Assembly: GCA_001275005.1 (NCBI GenBank)
Contig: JWZX01003310.1
Span: forward strand, 1 to 58,578
Length of the DNA stretch: 58,578 bases
Origin: Chrysochromulina tobinii
Lineage: Eukaryota > Haptophyta > Prymnesiales > Chrysochromulinaceae
Direction of reading: 5' to 3'
A program made the position numbers and the translations under genes. The notes beneath the pieces are model-generated. The model was not told where the DNA came from. It did not search any database and saw only the letters and a program-made list of their open reading frames with translations. How positions within the stretch are numbered: position 1 is the first letter of the stretch; each line of letters begins with the position of its first letter. Positions 27,871 to 40,595 of this stretch are shown here, one piece after another.

Positions 27871-28632
27871 ATGCCCCGGCCGATTTTCACTTACTTCGAC
27901 TTTGGAGGGCGCGCGTTTGCGGTCCGCGCCGCGCTGTTCAAGGCACTGGGCAAGGACGGGTGGGAGGACGAGCGCATCGACGGCCCGACGTTCGCGCGTC
28001 GCAAGGCTGCGGGAGAGCTTCCGCTCGGAGCGCTGCCGATGATCACGCTACCTGACGGGCTGAAGGTGTCCCAGTCGACTGCTTTGGCGCGTTGGGCCGG
28101 CCGGCAGTCAACTCTGTACCCTACCGACCCGACCGCCGCGCTGATCGTCGACTTCGTCATGGAGACCGCCAACGAGATCCTTGGCAAGTCACCGACGTCG
28201 AAGGATCCGGACGAGAAGAAAAAGGCACGAGAGGAGTACTCGCAGTCGGGGTTCATGTTCCGCGCGATGAGCGCGCTGGAGGCGAGATACGACGACGCGA
28301 GCGGCTTCTGCACCGGCAGCCTCACGATCGCCGACCTCGTTCTGTACGGCGTCGTCGACATGGTGCTCACGGGCAACTTTGACTATGTGCCTCCCTCGTA
28401 CATGCTGGCCCACTGATTGCTCCTGATTGCACCTGATCACTCCTGATCGCTCCGGATTGCTCATGGTAATCTCTACGGGTCTCTCTGATGGCCTCCCTGA
28501 TGACCTCCGTGATGGCACCTGATTGACTCCCACATTAGGTACATGGATGGCTACCCCAAGCTGCTCGCGATGCATGCGGCGGTCAAGAGCGACCCACTGG
28601 TCGTCGCGTACTTTGCAGAGTACAAGGACTGA
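27871..28632 (+). CDS. glutathione S-transferase (sigma-like)
   Basis: Exons 27871-28397 and 28539-28632 sum to 621 nt (206 residues). The ATG at 27871 gives MPRPIFTYFDFGGRAF, the usual beta-alpha start with a catalytic-type Tyr and the F/GGRA motif of sigma/alpha-class GSTs. LPMITLPDGLKVSQSTALARW contains the cis-Pro strand and the Q-S-T/A residues that bind glutathione. The C-terminal helical domain has LTIADLVLYGVVDM, the conserved N-capping T-I-A-D segment. The second exon supplies the last 31 residues (YMDGYPKLLAMHAAVKS...). Length is standard for the cytosolic family. Conjugates glutathione to electrophiles or acts as an isomerase. Confidence 0.9.
28398..28538 (+). mobile_element. family B intron in GST (141 nt)
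   Basis: Donor CCCTC|GTACATGC; acceptor CCCACATTAG|GTACATGG. GTACATG is duplicated at both ends. The interior is TGATTGCTCC/TGATTGCACC/TGATGGCC-type decamers. Confidence 0.85.
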
Positions 28633-29486
28633 GTCTGAGATAGCGCTCCCGTTGTGGGATCTTGGATCCGATCTTGCTCAACGTTCTCGCGGCAGCTAAG
28701 CGGCAGCTCTCCACCATGACGTTCGTCGGTTGCCGCGCCGAGTACGCAGCGTATAGGGTGCGAACACGCGGATCGGCTGCGTCGCGTACACGCGAGTATC
28801 GCGTGGGTGCATTAACGCAGGGTATGCGTGTACGGACATAACAGGATTACACATTAAAGCAAATAAAGGCATTTCGCCGAAAGTGGTTTCTCGGAGATCG
28901 TCGAGATGCCACGAAAGTCGATAATTACAGACACGTGCGCACGCAGTTTGCGCGATGAATCGGCTCAATCGCGCGTGAAAATTCAACTCTAAGGTACGTT
29001 AAAACCTAGACGCGTGCTTGGTGTGCGCGGCGTCAGGCAGGGTTGTCAGGTGTGTCGTGAATGACAAGTCGTTACATATCATTGACTTGACTTGACTTGA
29101 CACACAAAATATAAGTTGGCCAGGGTACATTGTAGGCCAGGTAGGCCAGGTGGGCCAGGTACTGCGTACAGGCCACAAGGTCAGGGGCGCGCCGCTCAGG
29201 CTGTGGCAAGGGCTGTGGGTAGAGCTGTAAACTGAGTCTGGGCACAGCGTGGTCCATGGGCTGAGTTGGTCTGGGGCGGGAGCTCCATAGGGGTGCGGGG
29301 CAGCGCCCCGCATCAGAAAATTTTCAGGTACTAAGGTCTCCGGACTTTGAGAAAACTTGATGATCTTTCCAAACGTAGAAGAGGCTCGATCGATGGGAGC
29401 GCGAGCGAAGCGTGCGTCGTCTCGCGGCGCGTGCGTAGGAACTTGCGTAGGGTCCCTACGCTCTCGTGGTTGCCTATCTGGGTGAC
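28633..29486. other. lower-GC intergenic region with small tandem repeats
   Basis: No gene supported. It contains (TTGAC)n near 29081-29102 and a GGCCAGGTA/GGCCAGGTG repeat near 29133-29160. Confidence 0.5.
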
Positions 29487-29909
29487 ATGTTCACCGAGCT
29501 GGTCCAAGAAAGCCGCGTGCGGCGTGAACGGCTGGCGGCTGACAATGAGGTGCGCAAGCGCGAGGCCATAGCATCGATCGGCGCGGCCACGGATGCGGCA
29601 ATGGACTCGATCAATGACGGCTCCGCCGCCGTGTGGCACAATCAGCAGCAACTTGAGGCAGAAGCGCGTCTGCTCCACCAGAACTCACAGCGTCTCGCCG
29701 CCGAAGCATCACAATGGGTGGCCTCCTACCAAGGATTCCACCAGGCGCTCAAAAACCTCGGTGATATCGAGAACTGGGCGCGGGCGATCGAGTCAGACAT
29801 GACGTTCATCAGCTCGTCGCTTGACGGACTGCAGCAGCGAATGCGGTCGCCTTCTTCGGGCTCGAGTTCTCTACCGAGCGCATCGAGCCGAGCAAAAGCA
29901 GTGGACTAG
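29487..29909 (+). CDS. BLOC1S1: BLOC-1 complex subunit 1 (GCN5L1)
   Basis: 140 residues from the ATG at 29487 (MFTELVQESRVRRERL); the frame extends a little upstream without an ATG. The long amphipathic helix matches BLOC1S1: RKREAIAS near 23-30, NQQQLEAEARLL near 52-64, and the family's diagnostic block QALKNLGDIENWARAIESDM at 86-105. BLOC1S1 is a shared subunit of BLOC-1 and BORC. These complexes act in biogenesis of lysosome-related organelles and in lysosome positioning. A mitochondrial acetylation role is also described in animals. The length is near that of the animal protein. Single exon. Confidence 0.92.
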   Translation: MFTELVQESRVRRERLAADNEVRKREAIASIGAATDAAMDSINDGSAAVWHNQQQLEAEARLLHQNSQRLAAEASQWVASYQGFHQALKNLGDIENWARAIESDMTFISSSLDGLQQRMRSPSSGSSSLPSASSRAKAVD

Positions 29910-30343
29910 ACATTTCGGCTCTGCTGCAGCCCACACAGTGTGAGAGTTTCTCACTCGAATTGTAGTGAGTGTGACTGTGGCAAATTGGTACGAGACTCGA
30001 GGCGACTAAGTATCGCAGATCATCTATGAATAGGCGCTAGGCCAACACTCAGCATACACGTGGGGGCACCGCACACAAAGGGGTGATATCGAGTCCGCAG
30101 AACTTCATCTACTTCACCGTGATCTTTCCCCCTACGGGGGGGCGGGCACGTCCCTCCTCGCTCCTGTGAGTGTTCCTGTCGCTGTGTGCGGTGTCAACCC
30201 ATGCGCGAAACCTAACCAGCGGCTCCTGACGAAACCGGCTCCGAGGTCGAGCAGAGCCACGCGCACGCGACTTTCCACAGCGGACAGCGCGCCAGCCTCT
30301 CGCGTTTAGTCGGTTTCGTCAGCCACTCGGGTCCTTAGTGTAC
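29910..30343. other. intergenic region
   Basis: Convergent gap between BLOC1S1 (plus) and SURF4 (minus). No gene, RNA or notable repeat seen. Confidence 0.5.
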
Positions 30344-31524
30344 TTAGTCAGTCGCCTTAGCCTCCATTGCATGCAAGGCGCTGGTCTCGCCGTGAACCGC
30401 CTCGTCTAACGAGAGGCGGCCGGGTCCGAACACCACGAGCTGCAGCAAGGCACCGGCGGTGGACCACTGTTGGAAGAAGAAGTAGCGCTGGTGCGTCGCA
30501 TAGACCCACGCGGGCACCACAGCACCTTCGAAGCCAATCACCTGACGACGGACGCAATCAGACGTCATCAGAGGAGCCATCAGATGCAATCAGGATCGAG
30601 CACCTTCGAAGCCAATCACCTCGTCGAGCGTGTAGTTGCGATCGGACCAGAGAACGACATACCAGGGATGTGAATAGAGCGCCGCGAACAGCGTCACCAC
30701 CGCAAGGATGAAAGCGCACCTGATGAGGGAGCCAATCAGCATGCACTCAGAGAGGCACTCAAAGGCCATCCTCATCGAGCGCGTCACCACCGCCGCGAGG
30801 AGGATGCGAGAGCCGCCTAATGAAAGGGAGGCAATCAGCATGCACTCAGGATGAGAGCGCGCGGCACCAGCGCGATCTCAATCCAATGACGAGCCAGGCG
30901 GTGAGCGGGAGCAACATGACGAGTAGAGCGATCTCCGTCATCGTGGCGGGCAGGTTCTCATGGGTGAATCCGTCGTTCAGCGCCGCGAACCGCTCGCGCG
31001 CCATCTTCTGCGCATAGAAGAGATAGAGAGCCGACAAGGCAGCAGCGGCCTGCTAGCTGCAGGCGATCCGTCTCGGTCTGGCGCTCCTCTTGCGACACGA
31101 CGGGCAACGCGCTCGAGCGCAGCGTCGCGCGCGTGCTCGACAGCAGGATGAGTAGGCCGCCGATGATGGATACTTCCTCGACGACAAACTCTGTGTTGCG
31201 CTGCTGCTGGTAGAGGAAAGGATGAGCGGCGCTCCAGGAGATCAGCACGACGCAGCCGATTTGCACGAACCGCGCCTGCCCGGAGAGCACGAGGCCGGCG
31301 CCGATGCCCTGCACCGCGCAGAAGAGCGCAGGCAGGATGGAGGACGCTGGTTCGCCGAATCCGACCGTCCGCATCGAGTCTGCTTGGCCAGTGTAGTCAC
31401 TGGCGATACGCACAAAGTCGTCCACGAAGGTACCGACGATCAGCGCGCGCGAAAGCGCCTGCAAGGGCCGCCACGTGCGCTTGACATGGGGCTTGTCGAG
31501 GAGGGAGGTGAAGGCCTGCGCCAT
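30344..31524 (-). CDS. SURF4: SURF4/Erv29 ER cargo receptor, with an apparent +1 frameshift
   Basis: Exons 31524-30868, 30719-30620 and 30541-30344. Multipass protein of about 317 residues. Segments match the SURF4 family: IVGTFVDDFVRIASDY near the N-terminus, the internal GGLLILLSS helix, LYLFYAQKMARERF, and the C-terminal YFFFQQWSTAGALLQLVVFG then GPGRLSLDE. SURF4 exports soluble and membrane cargo from the ER in COPII vesicles. The exons sum to 955 nt, one more than a multiple of three. The frame changes near 31038-31053, between RLQLAGR and ALYLFYAQKM. One base there is extra: a sequencing error, an unusual splice, or a real lesion. No C-terminal dilysine signal is present (ends EAKATD). 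Confidence 0.85.
30542..30619 (-). mobile_element. family B intron in SURF4 (78 nt)
   Basis: Donor GACGAG|GTGATTGGC; acceptor GTCCGTCGTCAG|GTGATTGGC. A 21-bp exon segment (GTGATTGGCTTCGAAGGTGC) is perfectly duplicated. Confidence 0.9.
30720..30867 (-). mobile_element. composite family B intron in SURF4 (148 nt)
   Basis: Donor CGCTG|GTGCCGCGC; acceptor GGCTCCCTCATCAG|GTGCGC. Two family B units (GAGTGCATGCTGATTG) are separated by a diverged second copy of the downstream exon start (GCGGTGGTGACGC). Confidence 0.85.
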
Positions 31525-31932
31525 TCTTGAGAAAAGGTCAGTGGAATCGATCCAGATTCATACGAAAAGGTCAGCAGAGTTCCCCTCTAAGACGCCCAGA
31601 TCTAGACAAACATCGGCAGCCGAACTCCACTGAGGCCAGAGTTACCGACGCCGACTCACAGACGCGCACCGCACGACGCACGATCACGGCCCCCGGTGCC
31701 ACCGACCAATTGCCACCGACTCTGAAGAGGCCGCCCGGCGGGGTTAAGTACCGTGTCGTCTGTGTGCCGTAGACCCGTGGGAGAAAGGATGTGTAACAGA
31801 GTTTTGATGTGTGCTGCTAGAGCCGAGTTGACACGCCGTGGGGTACCCCGTGTTCTCGCCGCGTTGACACCTCCTCGTGCTGCCTGTGTACCTACCGTGT
31901 CTTGCGTGGGCGGGGGCTCTTGCTGCCTGTTT
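31525..31932. other. intergenic region
   Basis: Upstream of SURF4 and downstream of the propeller gene's stop. No gene or repeat of note. Confidence 0.5.
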
Positions 31933-34628
31933 TTACCTACGATCTCGCGGCGACGAAGCCGTATGTGGCTTGTACTCGAGGCCCATCGCTTGCAGCGTGC
32001 GTGTAAGGGCGTCCGCCCGCGCGAGCGATTGCGGCGTCGGCGGCGGCGTCGGCGGCGGCGATGACGTTGTCGACGACGTTGACGACGGCGGCGAATGAAG
32101 CGGCTGCGGCAGCAAAAGCGGCGGTAATCGCGGAGACTCTCCTGGGATGGTCGTCGCCATCGCCTCTGCGTGCCTAGGAGGTGAGCGAGGTGGCAAGTTC
32201 ATTTCGAGCTCGCTTTCCGTGCCGTAGCTGCTCCCGTTAGAGGGGATGCCAGGTCGAGCAATAAATTGGTCCAGGTGGCCCATGGCTGAGGACGCCGCGG
32301 CCCGCGAGGGGGATGCCGCTCTCCAAAGTGGTGCCGCAGCGCGCGAAGGCTCTGGCGGGCCCGCGGCTCTGACAACGGCTGACATGCTTTGGGTGGAGTG
32401 CGGGGCGGCGCCCCCGGCAGCGATCGCGAGGGCGGCACTGTCCGTAGGCAGAGGTGCACTGTCCCGAGGCGGACCGGTACCCCTCGGCCTCACTGTCGCT
32501 TTGAATCGGGAAAGTAGGATCTGACGCCTAGATCGCTTATCAATCGGCACCATCTCGACCCCCAACGCATCCGGCCCAGGCGCCCTCGCTGCCCTAACGG
32601 GCCGAGCAGTACTCGCGCCCGTGTCCTCGACGTCAATCGGGTCCGAGGCGTCGTTCCGAGCAGTACTCGCGCCCGAGTCGTCGACGTCATTCGGGCCCGA
32701 GGCATCGCTGGTGCGATGCCCGTCCCTCAAGTGGTCCCCGTTTTGTGACTCCTCTGGGGGAGTAGAGTTCGGGTTAGGGTTAGGGTGGTCCCCGTCTTGT
32801 GACTCCTCTTGGGGAGTCGAGTTCCTCGAGTAGAGGGCGTGGAGGGCGAACGATCGCTCGTACTTGAGTCGCTCCTTCTCCCGTGCGAGCTGAGCGTTGC
32901 GCCGGTGCGAGTTCCTACGCGCACACCCAACAGCCAAGCACGATCGGTCAGTGAAGCCAAGGACGGTCGGTCAGTGAAGCCACCGGCGCGTGCTCATTCA
33001 GCTTCAAAAGGCACAGGGAAGGCTCACCAGAGCAACAGTGCAGACACAGTGAGGACCGAGGCCGCGAAGGCCAACGAGGCGCCCAAGACGGCGTAGTTGT
33101 CGTCGAGTGGGCTACCCTCTCTCGTGGGCGCTGTGCTGGGCGCTGTCTGGGGACTCGGAGGTGGACTTGGAGCGTCGGGCTCAAAGTCCGGGAACGGCAC
33201 CAATCCCGTATCCTTACCAGGCACAAGTGAAGCAGCGAAACAGGTGGGTTTGTCCGCATGGAGGGACAGCGCCTTCGAGCCGAACGACGCGTCGCCCATG
33301 AAAGTACCGCTCACGAGCACACGTCCACTGCCGGTGTAGTGTGCGATGCCAAGGCCGTACCGGAAGCCTGGTTCGCTGGACGTGCTACTAGCCCGGACAA
33401 CCCAGTCAATCGCGCCCGACGCCGTCACGTGCGTCACAAAAGCGTCGTAGGCGTTGTTGTCCGTAACGTATTCGTACATTTGAAACCACGCCGTGCCAGC
33501 AAAGGAGCCGATCACGAAAGCGCCGCCCACGCCATCGTGCGCGATGCCGCGGCCTTCGTCGTTGGACGCACCGCCCGCCTGTATGGCCCAGTCGATGACG
33601 CCCGATGCCGTCACGTGCATCACGAAAGCGTCGGCGTTGCCGCGGCTTACAAGCGTCGTCGAGCCGAACGAAGCCTTGCCCATGAAGTCGCCCGTGACGA
33701 GAGCACCCCCTGCGCCATCCTGCGCGATGCCGTGCCCATGGTTTGAACCCATGCCCCCCGCCTGGACGGCCCAGCCGATGGCCCCCGACGCCGTCATGTG
33801 CATCACGAAGATATCTAACGTGCCGGTGCTCGCGAGTGACGTCGAGCCGAACGATGTTTCGCCCCTAAAGTCGCCCGTCACGAAAGCACCCCCAGCGCTA
33901 TCGTGCGCGATGCCGTAGTACTCGATGCTGTTGCCTGCTTCATCGAACTCGCCGCCCGCCTGGACGGCCCAGTCGATGACGCCCGACGCTGTCACGTGCA
34001 TCACAAAGGCGCCGTAACTGCCGCGGCTTACGAGTGTCGTCGAGCCGAACGAAGCATTGCCCCTGAAGTCGCCCGTGACGAGAGCACCACCCATGCCATC
34101 TTGCGCGATATCGTAGCCATGGTCTGGGCCCATGCCGCCCGCCTGCACGGCCCAGTCGATGGTCCCAGACGCCGTCACGTGCATCACGAACGCATCGTAC
34201 ACGAACCCTGAAGCTTCGAGCACGGTCGAGCCGAACAATGCCTTGCCAGCGAAGTACCCTGCCACGAAAGCACCCCCGGCGTCATCAGACGCTATGCTGT
34301 AGCCTACGCATTCGGATTCTCCACCAGCCTTCACACCCCAGTCAATTGTGCCAGACGCCGTCACGTGCATCACGAAAGTGCTCATACTCCTGCTGGATAG
34401 GAGGGACGTCGAGCCGAACAATCCCTTATCGCTGAACCAGCCTGTCACGAAAGAACCGCCTGCGCCATCGGGGGCGATGGTACTGCCAGAGCCGGCCGAC
34501 TGGACAGCCCATGCGGGAGCCTGGACAGCCGTCGTCGCGGGAGGTTCCAATCGTACGGGTGGCGGAGGCAGCGGCACGGTTTCTGGTGGTTGCACGAACA
34601 TTAACGGCACCATCATGAGCACGATCAT
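31933..34628 (-). CDS. SBBP-type beta-propeller repeat membrane protein with cytoplasmic tail
   Basis: Exons 34628-33028 and 32914-31933 give 2,583 nt, 860 residues. The ATG at 34628 begins a short hydrophobic leader (MIVLMMVPLMFVQ). Residues ~60-430 hold about seven tandem ~50-residue repeats with GGAFVTGDF-x(5)-FGST-x(10)-AFVMHVTASG-x-IDWAVQAGG, resembling SBBP beta-propeller repeats. A single transmembrane helix (LGASLAFAASVLTVSALLLW) sits at the end of exon 1. Splicing there joins LLLW to a basic stretch (NSHRRNAQLAREKERLKY) and a long disordered Pro/Ser-rich tail, giving an outside-helix-inside topology. A cell-surface adhesion or sensing role is inference. The tail carries a telomere-like insertion. 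Confidence 0.7.
32731..32824. repeat. 40-bp direct repeat around telomere-like TTAGGG filler, coding
   Basis: Copies 32731-32770 and 32785-32824 (a few mismatches) flank GGGTTAGGGTTAGG (32771-32784). The spacing is 54 nt, so the host minus-strand frame continues (STPQEESQDGDHPNPNPN...). Confidence 0.85.
32915..33027 (-). other. conventional intron of propeller gene (113 nt)
   Basis: Donor CTCTG|GTGAGCC, acceptor TGTGCGCGTAG|GAACTC. Removing it bypasses an in-frame stop just after the transmembrane helix. It contains a tandem ~23-nt repeat (GGCTTCACTGACCGA) but no introner core. Confidence 0.7.
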
Positions 34629-35152
34629 GTGTGGTCTCCGTCTCGCTGCAACAAGAACCCAGAAAGGAAACGCGTCTCTTGAAATTGATTTAGAACTTCA
34701 TCCAGAAAGTCAGTTTCGTCGCGGTGCTCCCGCGCTCAAGTTCAAGTTCAAGTTCAAGTTCAAGTTCAACAACTTGAACTCCCGCGCTCACCACTAGAAC
34801 TTTGATATAGAACTTGAGTGAGAACCCAACGCGCAAATAGTTTGGCATGGATGGGGAGGATTCTTTTGGATTGACACATGGATCCGATGATACGCCCAGA
34901 CCCCACCTTACTCCTTAGCGCACCTTCCTGACTTGGACGCTCTCTGAGCGGATTTTGGGTCAATATTTTGGGTAATAAACAAGTCAGAGCCGATCTAGTA
35001 CCCAGTCCCAGACGCGCGGTTAGTTTTAAGTTTAAAGGACACCGCGGGTGTAATGACAGAGAGGCGGTACCATAGTAATCATTTCCACAGACACCAAGAC
35101 ACGTCATCGAGAGCAACGCTGGAAGGATGTAGATTGTTGCGAGAGCGTGGCC
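34629..35152. other. lower-GC intergenic region with hexamer repeat
   Basis: Contains (AAGTTC)n at about 34738-34768. No gene supported. Confidence 0.5.
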
Positions 35153-36381
35153 TTATCGAGCTGCACCATCTCGCCTGCAACCCCGCCATTGCTGCGAGAG
35201 GCGCCCGAGCCCGCAGCGAGTGGCCGCTGCCGGCGCCGAGCGGGTGGATCGCATGGGACTCGGCAGGCAGCCACTCGGCAGGTAGCCGCAGCCGCTTGGC
35301 AGGTAGCCAGCCTCGGCCTCGTCATGCGTGTCCTGCCGGTACGGTAATGATGGGGGCCAGCTGCTGCACTCTGCCTGCCCACCGCCGCCGCTGCCAGCGG
35401 CAGCAGCGTGCAACGAATGGATGAGCGAATGGCTCGCGCCACGTCGCCCATCACCACTCCGCCTCGCATGCATGCATGCATGCTCACGTCGCCCATCTCC
35501 ACTCCGCCTCGCATGCATGCATGCATGCTCAAGCGATCGCTGTGTCTCGAGTCTCTCCAACTCGTCTAACGGTTCGTTCTCGAACCGCTCTGCTGAGGAG
35601 GCCCCCGAGCTGGATGAGGTGCCATTGCGGGCCTCCACCTGGTCGAGCGCATCGCCGCCACCATCGCCCTCGGCAGTGGCGTTGTCGTGGGCGAGGCTGT
35701 GCCAACCGCCTGCATAGCCGCTGTTGCCGTACGCCGGAAGCCGGCCCTCTTCGTCCACGGCGCCGCCGCCCGTGATCTCCGTCTCCGCCCTCCGCCCTCC
35801 GCCTCCGCCTCCGCCTCCGCCTCCCCCTGCGCCTCCGCCTCCGCCTCCGCCGCGTCCACCGCCTGCATGCCGTCGTCATCGCTGTCGTCATCGTCATCAC
35901 CGTCATCGCCGTCGCCGCTGCGGCCGTCGCCTGGCCGCCCGGCCGCTGAAGCGACGCTAGCGTCCGGCGGCGCGACTAACGGCCGGCGCGCCGCCTCCTG
36001 CATCCGGCGGCGACGCTCGCGCTCTGCTTGCTGTCGGCGCTCGCGCTGGTGGAGGAGCAGGTACCGCTCGCGTTCGGACGTCGACAGCCACGAGGAGCTG
36101 ACGAGCGGCGCACTGCTCTTCGGATCGTAGCGCTGCATCGCGCGCGCACTCAGCTTCCGCTCGCGTTGTCGCTCGTTGAGCCACTCTTTCTTCGCCGCTT
36201 CGGCGAGATCACCGCTCGGCGTGGGGGGTATTTGCTGAGACGCCGCGCGCAACCTGTGTCGCTGCGCCTCCGCCCACTCCTGCCGCCGCGCGGTCAGCCA
36301 CGTCTCCTTCTCGCGCGCCCAGGTGACATCATCGTACAACAGGGTCTCAACGTTCGCCGCGTCAGCCGAAGCGCGGCACAT
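35153..36381 (-). CDS. charged coiled-coil protein, frameshifted in a hexamer repeat
   Basis: The start ATG at 36381 gives MCRASADAANVETLLYDDV. It is followed by strongly charged helices (TWAREKETWLTARRQEW, LNERQRERKL, QRERRQQAERERRRR), an Asp-rich stretch (DDGDDDDDSDDDG) and a Glu-Ala repeat. At 35785-35800 the (GGCGGA)n run has two units with an extra base each, shifting the frame by two. Ignoring both extra bases gives EAETEITGGGAVDEEG and an open frame to 35153. Without that correction the frame ends at 35566. I cannot tell a real allele from a sequencing slip. The last ~70 residues (duplicated HACMHARRSGDGRR) look poorly protein-like. Family not recognised. Confidence 0.5.
35440..35529. 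repeat. 45-nt tandem duplication ending in (GCAT)n
   Basis: Two 45-nt copies (35440-35484, 35485-35529) differing at one or two bases. Each ends in GCATGCATGCATGCATGC, within the second frame of the coiled-coil gene. Confidence 0.85.
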
Positions 36382-36573
36382 GTGTCCTCGCCGCGCTTTG
36401 ACCAATCATCGCGAAGGTCCCGCGCCCCTCCGTGATGTCAAACAAGTCAAGCCTTGTCAAGTCTCGTCAAGTGTGAACGTCAACACGACAAAGAACTGTG
36501 AAGCAAATCGCCGACGGATTCACGACATAGGAATTACGGAAGTTCCCGCGACCTCATCAAGTTGGTGTTCATC
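36382..36573. promoter_or_regulatory. divergent promoter region
   Basis: 192 bp separating the ATGs of the coiled-coil gene (minus) and the CNNM gene (plus). It includes repeated GTCAAGC/GTCAAGT near 36445-36475. Inferred from geometry. Confidence 0.3.
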
Positions 36574-39155
<2,582 letters not shown>

Positions 39156-39698
39156 GGGGAGCGCTCAGCACGGTGCCCGTTACGGCGCCCGGCCACCACT
39201 CAGTGTGGGGAGCGCTCCGTACGGCGCTCGGAACGGCGCTCGGCCGCCACTCAGTGAGGGGAGCGCTCGGTACGGCGCTCGAGCACCGTTCATGAGGAGA
39301 GAGCTCATTACGGCGCCGGTGCTCGGAGAGGCCGGCGATCTCGGAAGCGATCTCGGAGACTGGAGATCGGACGTCGGAGCTTCTCGCTTACGGAGGAATG
39401 GGCAGTTATTATCCTACGGAGATATATTCATATATTCGGAGGAGAGCTCCGAGACATGAAGCGCTCCGAGATAGAAGAACACCGGTCACCGCAGCAGGCC
39501 GCTGCTGGGAGGCGCGCGCGCAAGGACAAGCGAGCGCCTCCATGGGTGTGCTGTAGCACTGGCATATGGTGCATGCCTTGTCCCGTATGGCCGAATTCTG
39601 TCCAAACAGGGCCAAACTTGATTGCCCAAATACTTTTGACGAAGAGTGGACCGCAAAACTCCGACCGCGTGAACGACGAGACGGTGCTCCCCTACGAC
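39156..39698. other. intergenic region with 3' minisatellite
   Basis: 39156-39320 holds three to four diverged ~50-nt units sharing GGGGAGCGCTC, TACGGCGCTCG and CACTCAGTG. Further right is an AT-rich patch (ATATATTCATATATTC, near 39421-39437), a possible core-promoter element for the OTU gene. Confidence 0.5.
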
Positions 39699-40535
39699 AT
39701 GGCTGCATACGCGTCGGTGGACGTGGAATGGTTCTATGCGCGCTCCAAACAGCAGCAAGGGCCTGTCAGCTTTGGGGAGCTCGCGGCGTTGCTCGCGATG
39801 GGCAAGGGACCCGGCATCACGCCCGAGACCCTCGTTTGGTGTGAGGGCTTGACAGCGTGGACGCGCATCAAGGAGAACGTCGCGCTGCTGGCCGAATTGC
39901 AGGGCGCAGCTGCACTGGCGGCTCCTCCTCCCTCGCATGCCGCGCCCGAACCTCTTCCGCCCCTGCCTGCCACACCTTCCTTGCCCTTTCCGCCTGTGGC
40001 ACCATCATCCTGTCCAGCTCCGCCAGCGCCAGCGTTCCCGGATCATGAGGGAGTCGACCGCACCCGAGTGGGATTCGCACGCTGTGAAGATGATTGCACA
40101 CGTGTGGATGCGCAGGCGCAGCATGCCTTCGTGGCCAGGGACGCTGTGAAGATGATTGGAGGAGCCGTTGGAGCCGTTGGAGCCGTTGGAGCCGTTGGAG
40201 CCGTTGGAGCCATTGGAGCGGGCCCGAGCCGTTGGAGTGGCACTTCTGGAGTGAGTGCTCCGGTCTCCATGCTTGAGCCGCAGCACCAAGCGCTGCAGCA
40301 GCTGGAGCAGCTGAAGAGTCGCTGGATGCAGACTGCCGAGCTCTACTTTGCAACGGATGCACCCGAGCGCCGCTTGGCGCTCGAGCAGAGCATGCGTGCG
40401 AGCGCAGAGCTCACCATGGAGATGCATGTGCGGCTGGGTGGCGACAGGGAGGCATTGGCGACGGACATGGACCAGTACTGCTTTGAAGTGCAACAGAGGC
40501 TGCGGGAGGTAGCCCAGCTGAGCTATCGCACAGCG

Positions 40536-40595
<60 letters not shown>

